Below, one piece after another: positions 35,488 through 43,953 of a stretch of 64,000 nt of DNA. The DNA lies in the NCBI RefSeq assembly GCF_001693485.1, contig NZ_MAXC01000055.1:186001-250000 (forward strand), in the 5' to 3' direction. The position numbers and the translations under genes were made by a program. Within the stretch, counting starts at the first letter, position 1. The number at the start of each line of letters is the position of its first letter. The stretch comes from Bradyrhizobium sp. LMTR 3 (GTDB taxonomy: Bacteria > Pseudomonadota > Alphaproteobacteria > Rhizobiales > Xanthobacteraceae). The notes beneath the pieces are model-generated. The model had not been told where the DNA came from, ran no database searches, and saw only the letters and a program-made list of their open reading frames with translations.

Positions 35488-36204
35488 TCACAGCCGGGAA
35501 GCGAGCTGCGCCTCGATGAACGCCGTGACAAAACGCGGCATTGCCGAATTCAGATCGCGCGCGCTGCGCACGAGGTGAATGGCCGACAGTTCCGGTTTAC
35601 GCTGCGAGGCGAGGTTGCGCTCGATCCGCTCGCGTAGATCGTCGCCCGGCATGTAGACGTGCAGGACGCGGATCATCGCGAGCGCAGTGCCTGTGTAGAA
35701 GCAATGCCAATGCGGCTCGCTGTCGTATTCGCCGGGGACAAGGCCGGTCTCTTCCTCGAGCTCGCGCGTGACGCTGCCGGATATATCGACCGCGCCGTCC
35801 CTGATATCGTCGAGGTCGGGCGTGCCTGACGGAAAATAGATGCGTCCGGCATTCGCCGTGTGCTGGCCCATTTCGCCGAGCACAAAGGCGCCATCGGCGC
35901 AGAGTAGCGCGCCCATGCCGAAACCGTTGAACACGCTCGGGTCGGGAAAGCCCCAGTCGCGCCACGCCAAAAAACTGGCGAAGTCGGTTTCGAAATAGCT
36001 GGCGCTCAAACGGTCGCCTGAAAACACCGGGTTGCGCCCGAGCAGGACGCGCCCGTTCCATAGTGCGGGCTTTTCACGCTGCTTCTCGGAAAAATGCGCA
36101 TCGATGTCCGCGCGCCGCGCTTCCGCGAACGGCCAGGCGAATGACTGTACGGGAAGGTCAAGCGTGGTGACGCGACGAATGACCGGAGGTGTTACGCCAT
36201 TCAT
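35488..36204 (-). CDS. NUDIX-like hydrolase
   Basis: A 238-residue protein with a Nudix-type box in its middle: GSVTRELEEETGLVPGEYD carries the REx2EExG core. The upstream half of the box has Asp rather than the usual Glu (GAVDISG). The N-terminal half (FAWPFAEARRADIDAHF) and the GRVLLGRNPVF stretch are not standard for small Nudix enzymes, so the substrate is unknown; the fold would remove nucleoside diphosphate or similar groups. The next gene downstream on this strand, the LivK-like gene, starts 99 bp away, so the two are probably separate. Confidence 0.75.
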   Translation of the reverse strand: MNGVTPPVIRRVTTLDLPVQSFAWPFAEARRADIDAHFSEKQREKPALWNGRVLLGRNPVFSGDRLSASYFETDFASFLAWRDWGFPDPSVFNGFGMGALLCADGAFVLGEMGQHTANAGRIYFPSGTPDLDDIRDGAVDISGSVTRELEEETGLVPGEYDSEPHWHCFYTGTALAMIRVLHVYMPGDDLRERIERNLASQRKPELSAIHLVRSARDLNSAMPRFVTAFIEAQLASRL

Positions 36205-36245
36205 CGCTTCACATCGCTCGATTTCACGCCGATCCTATCCCTTCT

Positions 36246-37274
36246 TCACTTCGGACTGGCGCCCGTGGTCTTCTTGGCCTGCTCGACATATTTGTTGGTG
36301 TACGTCTTGGTCACGTCGATATTGGCTTTTGCCACCTCGGGCGAGCCTTCGCTGAAGACGGCGAGCACCGCGTCGGCGCCCTTCGGGTCCATCAAACCGG
36401 TTTGCGAGTACATCGGGATCGTGTTCTTCAGCGCGGCGAGATAGAGCGCCTTGTCCTTGCCGACCATTCCCTCCGGCATCTTCGCCATGATCTCTTCCGG
36501 CGAATGCGAATGGATCCAGTTGAGCGTGTTGACGATCGCGTTGGTCAGCGCTTGCACTTCCTTCTCGTGTGACTTGATCCAGGCCGTCGTGGTGTAGAGC
36601 GCACCGCCCGGATACTCACCGCCGAACACGGCCAGCGTGTCCTTTTGCGTGCGGGTGTCGGCCAGTATCTTCAAATCCGGATGGCTGCCCTGCAAAACGG
36701 TGACGGAGGGATCGAGCATCACGGCGGCGTCGATCTGGCCCTGCTGCATCGCCGCCACCGCGGTGGCACCTAGGCCGACGCCGATCACCGCGGCACTGGT
36801 CGGATCGAGGCCGTTCTTCTTCAACAGATATTTTAGGAAGAAATCGGTCGAAGAGCCCGGCGCGCTGACGCCGACCTTCTTGCCGTCCAGGTCCTTGATC
36901 GATTTGATATCATTGGTGTGCTTGGGCGACACGACAAGCACCAGGCCGGGATAGCGATCATAGATCACGAAGGACTGCAATTCCTGCTTCTTGGCGGCCA
37001 GATTGACGCAATGGTCGAAATAGCCCGACACCACGTCGGCGCTGCCGCCGAGCACCGCTTTCAGCGCGTCCGAGCCGCCCTTGAGGTCGACCAGCTCGAC
37101 GGCCAGCCCCGCCTTTTCATATTCGCCGAGCTGCTTGGCGAGTACGGTCGGCAGATAGCACAGGCAGGCGCCGCCGCCGATCGCGATGGTGACCTTGCTT
37201 TGCGCTGCGGCAAATCCCGAGGTCAGCGTCAATGCCAGCAGCGTAGCGGCCAGCCGGCCGAATAGTTTCTTCAT
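36246..37274 (-). CDS. NitT/TauT-type ABC substrate-binding protein
   Basis: A 342-residue periplasmic binding protein of the NMT1/SsuA/TauA group. The signal peptide covers 1-24 (ending AAAQ). Family marks are the GGACLCYLPTVLAKQLGEY opening, VDLKGGSDALKAVLGGSADV, and KKVGVSAPGSSTDFFLKYLL. CLC (about 36-38) is a cysteine pair near the ligand-binding cleft. GGAGG lies upstream of ATG 37274. The matching permease and ATPase are 4-5.6 kb away at 41286-42901 on the same strand, with a gene-poor segment between. Confidence 0.92.
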   Translation of the reverse strand: MKKLFGRLAATLLALTLTSGFAAAQSKVTIAIGGGACLCYLPTVLAKQLGEYEKAGLAVELVDLKGGSDALKAVLGGSADVVSGYFDHCVNLAAKKQELQSFVIYDRYPGLVLVVSPKHTNDIKSIKDLDGKKVGVSAPGSSTDFFLKYLLKKNGLDPTSAAVIGVGLGATAVAAMQQGQIDAAVMLDPSVTVLQGSHPDLKILADTRTQKDTLAVFGGEYPGGALYTTTAWIKSHEKEVQALTNAIVNTLNWIHSHSPEEIMAKMPEGMVGKDKALYLAALKNTIPMYSQTGLMDPKGADAVLAVFSEGSPEVAKANIDVTKTYTNKYVEQAKKTTGASPK

Positions 37275-37678
37275 GGGTTCCTCCATTCGTTGGCGGCAAG
37301 ATAGAGCAGCGCAACCGCGTTGAGAAGGCGCCGCCGTTCCGGGCGGACGCCCCCTCCTCCCTCAATTGCGAGGAGTGACAGCGACGAAGCAACCTAGGGC
37401 GGGGTACTCATAAGTCGAGATTGATTGATGTGGCTTACCCGACGTCCACTATGCCCGGATAGCGACCAAATTCTGCATCCCAGCGGAATGATGCGATGTG
37501 CCACAACCGGACTCAATGCAGTGCAGCAACAATCACCGTTTGATCAACCTCGTCGGCGAGTGGTCAGTAGACATCGCGGACTGCGACCATGAAGTCGTGC
37601 GATCCACGCGGTTGAGCAGTCCCCGCAGTGGGAGTGGCCCCAGCTCGATCCTAGACCGAGAGGGGCCACGTTAGACCT
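37275..37678. other. Intergenic region, nothing recognised
   Basis: No convincing gene, repeat or promoter was seen in these 404 bases. They form the left edge of the gene-poor segment that separates the binding protein from its permease and ATPase. Confidence 0.5.
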
Positions 37679-37777
37679 TCAAGTCTTGAGGAAGGTCGCA
37701 AGGTAGAACACGACAGCCAAAACGACGGTGATACCGATAACTGTTAAGGTGGCCTGTTTAGTTGAAACGTCGCGCAT
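37679..37777 (-). CDS. 32-residue single-pass membrane peptide
   Basis: ATG 37777 is preceded by a near-perfect AAGGAGG at about 7-nt spacing. The frame encodes a short basic/polar head (MRDVSTKQA) and one strongly hydrophobic helix (TLTVIGITVVLAVVFYLATF) before KT and the stop. The start lies 13 bp after the first Rnk-like gene, which suggests a three-gene operon (Rnk-like, Rnk-like, peptide). The strong ribosome-binding site and operon position argue that it is translated. Function is unknown. Confidence 0.7.
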   Translation of the reverse strand: MRDVSTKQATLTVIGITVVLAVVFYLATFLKT

Positions 37778-37790
37778 AGCGACGCCTCCT

Positions 37791-38204
37791 TCAGTTGGAC
37801 ACGCCTAGGACCGTCAAGGACCGCTTGTTGTGGCCCGGCGTTTGAAACTCGATGGCCTGACCAACCGACAGGCCGATCAACGCAGCTCCGACTGGCGTCA
37901 GAACCGAGACGCGCTTTAGCGTTATGTCCGCTTCGTGAGGATACACCAACACCACGTCGCGGACTTCACCGGTCTTGTCATCGCAGTACCGGACCTGCGA
38001 GCCCATGCGGACTACGCCGCGCAGATCGGAATTGTCCGCCACCACGCTTGCACGCTCCATCTCCTGTGCAAGGAAATGGGCCACGCGCGGGAAGAGCACC
38101 GCGCTCGAACTGGCCAGGGCGTTTAGACGCCTCGCCTCATCCTCGATCACGGTTATGGACGGCAACACGATTTCCGGCTTGCGCTTGCGATTAGTCTTGC
38201 TCAT
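37791..38204 (-). CDS. Rnk/GreA-like C-terminal domain protein 1
   Basis: A 137-residue protein resembling Rnk (regulator of nucleoside diphosphate kinase). It has a short N-terminal helical part and a GreA/GreB C-terminal FKBP-like domain: VRMGSQVRYCDDKTGEVRDV, VYPHEADITLKRVSVLTPVG, AALIGLSVGQAIEFQTPGHN. Rnk binds RNA polymerase near the secondary channel without cleaving RNA. ATG 38204 follows GGAGAG and is preferred to longer in-frame readings. A second Rnk-like gene ends 16 bp upstream. Confidence 0.9.
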   Translation of the reverse strand: MSKTNRKRKPEIVLPSITVIEDEARRLNALASSSAVLFPRVAHFLAQEMERASVVADNSDLRGVVRMGSQVRYCDDKTGEVRDVVLVYPHEADITLKRVSVLTPVGAALIGLSVGQAIEFQTPGHNKRSLTVLGVSN

Positions 38205-38220
38205 TACCTTCTCTCCTTTC

Positions 38221-38706
38221 CTAAGCGGCTGATGGTCCCGGATCATTGTCATCAAGGAGATTTTTGCCCTTGACCACCGGATTGCTAAACAGAACCCTGA
38301 CAACATCATTCGGATCACCTCGACTGACGCGTTCGATCTTGACGACGTTGGTGCACCCAGCGGTGAAGAAGGGGATTTCGCTTCCGACCTTCAGCCCGAC
38401 CAACGCTGCGCCCAACGGTGACATCACGGGGATTTGGGTTCGCTCGGACGTGTAGTCTTCGGGATACACCAGTTGCCTCGTCTCGCGAGGAAAGCCCCAG
38501 GTGATCCAGAACGTCACCCACGAACCCATGGTGACGATGCTGTCCAATCTGGCTGCGCGATCAGGGACGACTTCCGCACGGTTGATCTCACTCAACAGAA
38601 AACGTGCATCCACGTCGCCTTGATCTGCGCCGACCTGCGCGAGCCTCTCCAAGCGGCGATGGTCAGACGCCGGAAGAGTGACGTTCGGGAAAAAGGGATT
38701 GTTCAC
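38221..38706 (-). CDS. Rnk/GreA-like C-terminal domain protein 2
   Basis: A 161-residue paralogue of the downstream Rnk-like protein with the same C-terminal domain order (MGSWVTFWITWGFPRETRQL, VMSPLGAALVGLKVGSEIPF). It adds a 20-residue tail rich in Asp and Lys (VVKGKNLLDDNDPGPSAA). The start is GTG 38706, with AAGGAGG at 6-nt spacing; the alternative in-frame start upstream is rejected. Two Rnk-like genes in tandem imply duplication with divergence of the N-terminal half. Confidence 0.87.
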   Translation of the reverse strand: MNNPFFPNVTLPASDHRRLERLAQVGADQGDVDARFLLSEINRAEVVPDRAARLDSIVTMGSWVTFWITWGFPRETRQLVYPEDYTSERTQIPVMSPLGAALVGLKVGSEIPFFTAGCTNVVKIERVSRGDPNDVVRVLFSNPVVKGKNLLDDNDPGPSAA

Positions 38707-39017
38707 GACATGCCTCCTTGTCGGGCTTCCCTCGTGGGAGAGCCACACACCAAACCTGTTTGATGAAGGAAGGGAGTAATCCGGACGGCACCAACTACCG
38801 TCCGGCTAAGCTCCTGCTTGGAGCCGTCCGGCGTGCAAGCAACGCCGCGCAATGCGCGGATCGATGTCGAGGACGTGGATCATGTCGTAGCCACCATAGG
38901 ACCTTCCGCTGTCCCTGTAACGCGACCAAAGAGCACACACGTAGGGAGAGCGTTGTACCGGCCTGTTCTAGCATCCAGCAAGCTGCGGACATAGTTTTGA
39001 ACATGGCTCGTGAAGGA

Positions 39018-39130
39018 TGGGCCAATGTCCGGTTTGGGGTCATCCTGTCGGTTTGATTGGACCACCGCGACTTCCGGTCCATCCCGGTGAACGGACATTC
39101 TCAGGATAGGCGGGCATGTCTCAAAGGTGC
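39018..39130. repeat. Diverged repeat copy A
   Basis: Positions 39018-39130 match 39965-40076 in scattered blocks, most clearly CATGTCTCAAAGGTGC and TCAGG(A/G)T, in the same order and spacing. Frames through it read FETCPPILRMSVHRDGPEVA in reverse, the kind of non-genuine protein I associate with a dispersed Bradyrhizobium element. It explains much of the gap 38707-39271. Confidence 0.6.
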
Positions 39131-39271
39131 TAACGGACATCGATACTTGCAGCGAGGTGCCGTGTCACTATGGCAACCCTGCCTTGCGGATTCCTGCGAT
39201 ATACAACTGCGAACGCCCTCCGAAACCAGGATTGTCCTTGCCGATATGGCCAAGGGCGGTGACTCTGGTCG

Positions 39272-39667
39272 TCACCAGAACTTCCACCACCGTCTCTTCT
39301 GCAGCGCGCTCGTATCCACCTGGAAACCGTCGAAGATGCACGAGCTCTCATGCGCTGCGATCATCGCGACGTCGACCAGTTCAAGAAAAGCCTCTTTGCT
39401 CAGGTGGACAGGAGGAGACATGATGTGTACCGAGAGCCGTCCGAGAGGATTGTCACTGTTCGCGATCTCGCGTTCCCAGCGCGGGAAGGCTGCTACAAGA
39501 GCGGTCACGTGCGCGTCGCTTTTAGCGAAGAAATAGCATTCGATGCGCCCCGGTGTGCCGTCTCTCACGCCTTGTTCTTTCAGCGTTGACCACAAAGCCG
39601 CGGTAAGCGCACGTTGGCTCTCTAGTTCGCGCGGATCGACGCTTTCAATTCCTCGTAACTCCGTCAT
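39272..39667 (-). CDS. RraB-like (RNase E regulator B) domain protein
   Basis: A 131-residue protein whose central part (SQRALTAALWSTLKEQGVRD, then RIECYFFAKSDAHVTALVAA) resembles RraB/DUF695-type proteins. RraB binds the RNase E degradosome and modulates RNA decay. The C-terminus ends KRRWWKFW. ATG 39667 is chosen because MTELRG gives a family-like start; upstream in-frame residues contain many Cys/Arg and look non-genuine, and no strong ribosome-binding site is present. It lies in the same gene-poor segment as the Rnk-like pair. Confidence 0.7.
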   Translation of the reverse strand: MTELRGIESVDPRELESQRALTAALWSTLKEQGVRDGTPGRIECYFFAKSDAHVTALVAAFPRWEREIANSDNPLGRLSVHIMSPPVHLSKEAFLELVDVAMIAAHESSCIFDGFQVDTSALQKRRWWKFW

Positions 39668-39964
39668 TCGACTACTACCATTAGGGAAGGTTTGCCAACC
39701 GAGTGCTGGGGTGCGGCGCGATACGAACACGGCTTGCCGTTGAGTTTTGTTGAGTATCTGCCAGACGTGCAAACATAATAATCTGGAGTTTTTTGAAGTT
39801 ATCCGCAGCGGCGCAACCGACATTTATGCCTTCGCCGAGAAGATGACTAGACGAAGGCGACTCCCAGCGTAGCGTCGGCCGTGGAGTTTAGTGACCTCTA
39901 GCCGGTCTGCGGGCCTCACCTTTTCGAACTATCATTGTAGGCAAGCGCCATGTGACGGGCGCAG

Positions 39965-40076
39965 TCGGCAAGTCCGAAGTGGGTCAATTGCGTCATTTTG
40001 GTCGTCGGCCGACTACTTCCGGCCTTCCCCTAGAAACTGACATCGTCAGGGTTGGCCGCCATGTCTCAAAGGTGCC
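39965..40076. repeat. Diverged repeat copy B
   Basis: It shares CATGTCTCAAAGGTGC and neighbouring blocks with copy A at 39018-39130. Reverse frames read FETWRPTLTMSVSRGRPEV. It accounts for part of the gap 39668-40272; the rest shows nothing. Confidence 0.6.
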
Positions 40077-40272
40077 CAAGAGCAGACTTCGACAGACCAC
40101 CACGGAAGCGAGCCCAACGCGTCGCCTGATCAGTCGCTCAGTCTGCCAAAGAACCCACGTTCGGTTGAAAAACGGCTCGGCTCGGCCCGTACAGACGGAA
40201 ATAGTCGAACCAGGATCTTGCCCCGGATCATGGCCACAAAATCGCGCGAGATTAGCCGCAGCGTCGCCAGCG

Positions 40273-40419
40273 CTACATGTCAACGCTAACTGATCCGCAG
40301 GGCTTGAACGTTTGGAGCGAGCGCCCGTGCAAGCACCCCTCATGTTTCTGGGCGTAGGCAAGCACGCCCATGATAATCAAAGCTACCACGACCAATCCGG
40401 CTACTAAGTTCTGCGCCAT
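40273..40419 (-). CDS. 48-residue membrane peptide
   Basis: ATG 40419 follows TGGAG at about 10-nt spacing. The frame gives MAQNLVAGLVVVALIIMGVL as one TM helix, then a short tail with two cysteines (EGCLHGRS, FKPCGSVSVDM). The helix placement and ribosome-binding site look real, but there is no known family and the coding signal is short. Confidence 0.45.
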   Translation of the reverse strand: MAQNLVAGLVVVALIIMGVLAYAQKHEGCLHGRSLQTFKPCGSVSVDM

Positions 40420-41285
40420 GGCTGCCACTCCAGGTGAACTCATGAACAATGGCGACCGGCGCGGATCGTAGGGATTAACGCCGGGGCAGCGCTCCCTCTC
40501 GAGGCTATCCCCTAACAGCCGACGTGACTACGGCTTAATCGTACGCCTCGGGCCAAAGGTATCGGGAGGAGGCTGGCGTACGGCCGCGCAGTCAGACGGC
40601 AACGCGCTGTGGCAATCGGTGTTCGGCCGTCTCGCTGGCTTACTGGGATTACTATATTGTTCCACGATATCGTTATCGCCCGGAGGACGACCGGGTCGAT
40701 CCATGCGGCGGGCCCGTAGTGCCGGCCGGTAATACGCTATGGGCCTCAAGAGGAAACGGTTCCGTTGTGGCTGGCGAACGCTTTGGGTCTTGGCCGTGTG
40801 CAATGGTCGAGATTGGCCGTGTAAGGGTCGCAACCGGTAATGCACCGATTGAGCAGAAACTTTCTGCTTATCCCCCACTAAGCCGACATCTGCGCCTTTG
40901 TGAGTACATCCTAGAAACCAAAAGGGCCGCCAGGCGGCTTCTCTCAGGGCCTTTCGGACGGCCAAAAATGCAAACGGGAGGGGCTGGCTGAGGGCCGCTT
41001 TGGGTCTTTCGCGACCGGTCAAACCAACAGCAAGTCGGGCCATGTCCCCCATGCCGCCGAAAGCGGAAGTAAACTCGGAGCATTAGCTGATTCACGGGAG
41101 CCATTGCGGCTTGATGGCGCTGCCGGGGATGTGATTCAAACTCGCAACTGGGGCCTCGAATCAGGCGCTACGAACTCAGTGATTATCAATGGACCGCCAT
41201 CAAACGATGCTGCCGAACAAGCCGCGCGGCGTTCGACGCATAAATGACCGTCGCGTGCTCAAGGCATCTTTTGACGGCAAGAGCG
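40420..41285. other. Gene-free stretch
   Basis: No frame in these 866 bases has a plausible start, ribosome-binding site and protein-like composition. I see no long repeats or clear promoters. Confidence 0.45.
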
Positions 41286-42074
41286 CTACCCCCGCCCCTC
41301 CGCCGCCGTCGGCCGCCACACCAAGAGCCGCCGTTCGACCAGCGTCACGCCCATGTCGATCAGGATGACAAAGGCGGACAGCACGAACATGCCGGCGAAG
41401 ACACCAGCGACGTCGAACACGCCTTCGGCCTGCTGGATCAGGTAGCCGAGGCCGGCGGCCGAACCCAGATATTCGCCAACGACGGCGCCGACCACCGCAA
41501 AACCCACCGACGTGTGCAGCGAGGAGAACATCCAGGACAGCGCCGAGGGCCAGTAGACGTGCCGCATCAACTGCCGCTCGTTCATGCCGAGCATGCGGCC
41601 ATTGTCGAGCACGGTGTTCGAGACTTCCTTGACGCCCTGATAGACGTTGAAGAACACGATGAAGAACACTAGCGTCACGCCGAGCGCGACCTTGGACCAG
41701 ATGCCGAGCCCGAGCCACAGCGTGAAGATCGGCGCCAGCACCACGCGCGGCAGCGCGTTGATCATCTTCACATAGGGATCGAACACCGCGGCGACGCGCG
41801 GCTGTCGCGCGAACCAGAAGCCGACCAGGACGCCGGCGACCGAGCCGATCACGAAGGCGAGGATAGATTCCCACAGCGTGATGATCAGATGCTTCCAGAT
41901 CACGCCTGACGAGAACCATTTGACGATCTGGCTGCCGACATCGATCGGGTTGGAAAAGAAGAACGGCGGCAGCAGGACTTTTCCGAACACCGGCACGGTG
42001 GTGAGGAACTGCCACACCGCCAGGGCTACGACGGCGACCAGCAATTGCAACAGGAGCAGCGTCGAACGGGACAT
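41286..42074 (-). CDS. NitT/TauT-type ABC permease
   Basis: A 262-residue inner-membrane permease with six TM helices of the SsuC/TauC/NrtB type. The EAA loop reads GRMLGMNERQLMRHVYWPSA, and GAVVGEYLGSAAGLGYLIQQ is the usual C-terminal motif. The start overlaps the ATPase stop by one base (TGATG). It probably works with the binding protein at 36246-37274. The substrate is not evident. Confidence 0.93.
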   Translation of the reverse strand: MSRSTLLLLQLLVAVVALAVWQFLTTVPVFGKVLLPPFFFSNPIDVGSQIVKWFSSGVIWKHLIITLWESILAFVIGSVAGVLVGFWFARQPRVAAVFDPYVKMINALPRVVLAPIFTLWLGLGIWSKVALGVTLVFFIVFFNVYQGVKEVSNTVLDNGRMLGMNERQLMRHVYWPSALSWMFSSLHTSVGFAVVGAVVGEYLGSAAGLGYLIQQAEGVFDVAGVFAGMFVLSAFVILIDMGVTLVERRLLVWRPTAAEGRG

Positions 42075-42901
42075 CAGCCTGCTCCTGCCGCCTGGGTGGA
42101 TTGTACATAGCCCTTCATCACTTCATCCTTCAGCACACTCCAGATCTCCCGGTGCAATTCGTGAAAGTCCTTTTCCATGCGGACTTCCGAAATATCGCGC
42201 GGTCGCGGCAGTTTTACCCGCCAGTCGCCGATGATCCGCGCGCTTGGCCCTGCCGACATGATCACGACGCGATCGGCAAGCGCGATCGCCTCCTCGAGAT
42301 CGTGGGTCACGAACAGCACCGCCTTGCGGTCGGCGTTCCATAATTCGAGCAAGAGATTGCCCATGATCTGCCTTGTCTGGGCGTCGAGCGGGCCGAACGG
42401 CTCATCCATCAGCAGTATTTTTGGATCACGTATCAGGACCTGCGCCAGACCGACGCGCTTGCGCTGTCCGCCGGACAGCATGTGCGGATAGCGGTTGGCG
42501 AAGGCGCCTAATCCGACCGACGTGAGCCAATCCTGCGCGCGCTGCAGCGCCTGTTCGCGCGGCGCGCCCTTGATCTCGAGCCCGATGGCGACGTTGTCGA
42601 GTGCGGTCTTCCAGGGAAACAGCGCATCGGCCTGGAAGAGATAGCCGGCATCGCGGTTCAACCCGATCAGCGGCTGGTCGAAGATTTTTACCGATCCCGC
42701 CGCCGGCTTCAGGAGCCCCGCCGCGACATTGAGCAACGTCGATTTTCCGCAACCCGTCGGCCCCACGATGGCAACGAATTCGCCATCCGCGACGGACAGA
42801 TTGGCCTTCTCCACGGCCGTATAGACGCGGTCGCCTGCGACGCGGAACGCCACTGTCGCATCGCCAAGCGCGACCGCCGTTGGCTGTGCGGTATTCGCCA
42901 T
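42074..42901 (-). CDS. NitT/TauT-type ABC ATPase
   Basis: A 275-residue ATPase of the SsuB/TauB/NrtD type. Walker A GPTGCGKST, the Q-loop AGYLFQADALFPWKTALDN, signature LSGGQRKRVGLAQ, Walker B ILLMDEPFGPLDAQT and the H-loop VTHDLEEAI are present. GPTGCGKS is typical of this family. It is the first gene of the permease-ATPase pair. The repeat upstream (42990-43150) separates it from the divergent osmoprotectant transporter. Confidence 0.94.
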   Translation of the reverse strand: MANTAQPTAVALGDATVAFRVAGDRVYTAVEKANLSVADGEFVAIVGPTGCGKSTLLNVAAGLLKPAAGSVKIFDQPLIGLNRDAGYLFQADALFPWKTALDNVAIGLEIKGAPREQALQRAQDWLTSVGLGAFANRYPHMLSGGQRKRVGLAQVLIRDPKILLMDEPFGPLDAQTRQIMGNLLLELWNADRKAVLFVTHDLEEAIALADRVVIMSAGPSARIIGDWRVKLPRPRDISEVRMEKDFHELHREIWSVLKDEVMKGYVQSTQAAGAG

Positions 42902-42989
42902 GTTTTCTCCCCAAGGTTTGGAGTGATGCCTTAGCGGGTACGAAGGATAAGTTCAACGAAGGCCTGCGACGTGGTAGTTGATGTTCACC

Positions 42990-43150
42990 ACCCTCCCCTG
43001 GAGGGGGAGGGTCGGCTCGCATGGAGCGCAGCGACATGCGAGACGGGGTGGGGTGATCTCTCCACTCGGGCACTGTTGGATGTGGAGAGACCGTCACCCC
43101 ACCCCGCCGCGCGTTGCACGCGCGACGACCCTCCCCCTCCAGGGGAGGGT
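42990..43150. repeat. Large inverted repeat with CCCTCCCC arms
   Basis: ACCCTCCCCTGGAGGGGGAG opens and CTCCCCCTCCAGGGGAGGGT closes the 161-bp element, which also has a GTGGGGTGA/TCACCCCAC inner pair. It could fold into a long stem. It lies between the divergent ABC transporter genes. Confidence 0.65.
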
Positions 43151-43167
43151 GAAGGATTCGAGACTGC

Positions 43168-43953
43168 ATGAGCCCTCCCCTGATCACCTACAGCCATGTC
43201 GGCAAGACGTTCGACGCCGGTCGCGTGGTGGCCGTCGATGACGTCTCGCTTGAGGTCTGCGAGGGCGAATTTCTCGCCGTTGTCGGCGGCTCCGGCTCGG
43301 GCAAGACCACGCTATTGCGGCTCGCCAATCGCCTGATCGAGGCTGACTCTGGCACCATCACGGTCGAAGGCGAGGACGTCCGCAACGTCGATCCGATCCT
43401 GTTGCGGCGGCGGATCGGCTATGTCTTTCAGAGCGGCGGGCTGTTTCCGCATCTGACTGTCGCCGGCAATATCGGCATCACGCCAAAGCTGCTTGGCACG
43501 CGGCCCGCCGAGATTTCCGTGCGGGTGGATGAACTGCTCGACCTTGTCAGGCTCGACCGCACGCCATATCGCGACCGGTTGCCGCATGAACTCTCCGGCG
43601 GCCAACGCCAGCGCGTCGGCGTGGCACGGGCGCTCGCCGCACGCCCGCGCATCATGCTGATGGACGAGCCGTTCGGCGCGCTCGACCCCTTGACCCGCGA
43701 CGCGCTCGGCGACGATTTTCGCGAACTCCACAAGAAACTCGGCCTGACCACCGTCATGATCACCCATGACGTGACGGAAGCGATCCTGCTCGCCGACCGC
43801 ATCGCGATCATGTGCGACGGGCGGCTGTTGGCGCAGGGCACGCCATCAGAGCTTTCCAAATCCGACGACGCTTACGTCGGCGAACTCCTGCGCACCCCAC
43901 GGCGGCAGGCCGAGCGGCTCGGCGCCCTGCTGCCTCGCGAGGGTACGGCATGA
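43168..43953 (+). CDS. Osmoprotectant-type ABC ATPase
   Basis: A 261-residue ATPase of the OpuCA/OsmV/ProV type. Walker A GGSGSGKTTLLR, Q-loop GYVFQSGGLFPHLTVAGN, signature LSGGQRQRVGVARALA, Walker B IMLMDEPFGALDP and H-loop ITHDVTEA are seen. No CBS domains follow at the C-terminus, unlike OpuAA. The permease-binding-protein gene overlaps its stop (ATGA). The transporter probably imports glycine betaine, choline or a related compound. Confidence 0.92.
   Translation: MSPPLITYSHVGKTFDAGRVVAVDDVSLEVCEGEFLAVVGGSGSGKTTLLRLANRLIEADSGTITVEGEDVRNVDPILLRRRIGYVFQSGGLFPHLTVAGNIGITPKLLGTRPAEISVRVDELLDLVRLDRTPYRDRLPHELSGGQRQRVGVARALAARPRIMLMDEPFGALDPLTRDALGDDFRELHKKLGLTTVMITHDVTEAILLADRIAIMCDGRLLAQGTPSELSKSDDAYVGELLRTPRRQAERLGALLPREGTA

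Noticed and set aside
40528..41052. 174-codon minus-strand frame in the gene-poor segment
   Set aside because: Arg/Pro-rich, no ribosome-binding site and no domain.
37275..41285. Gene-poor segment as a prophage or insertion element
   Set aside because: No integrase, transposase, terminal inverted repeats or phage gene was found.
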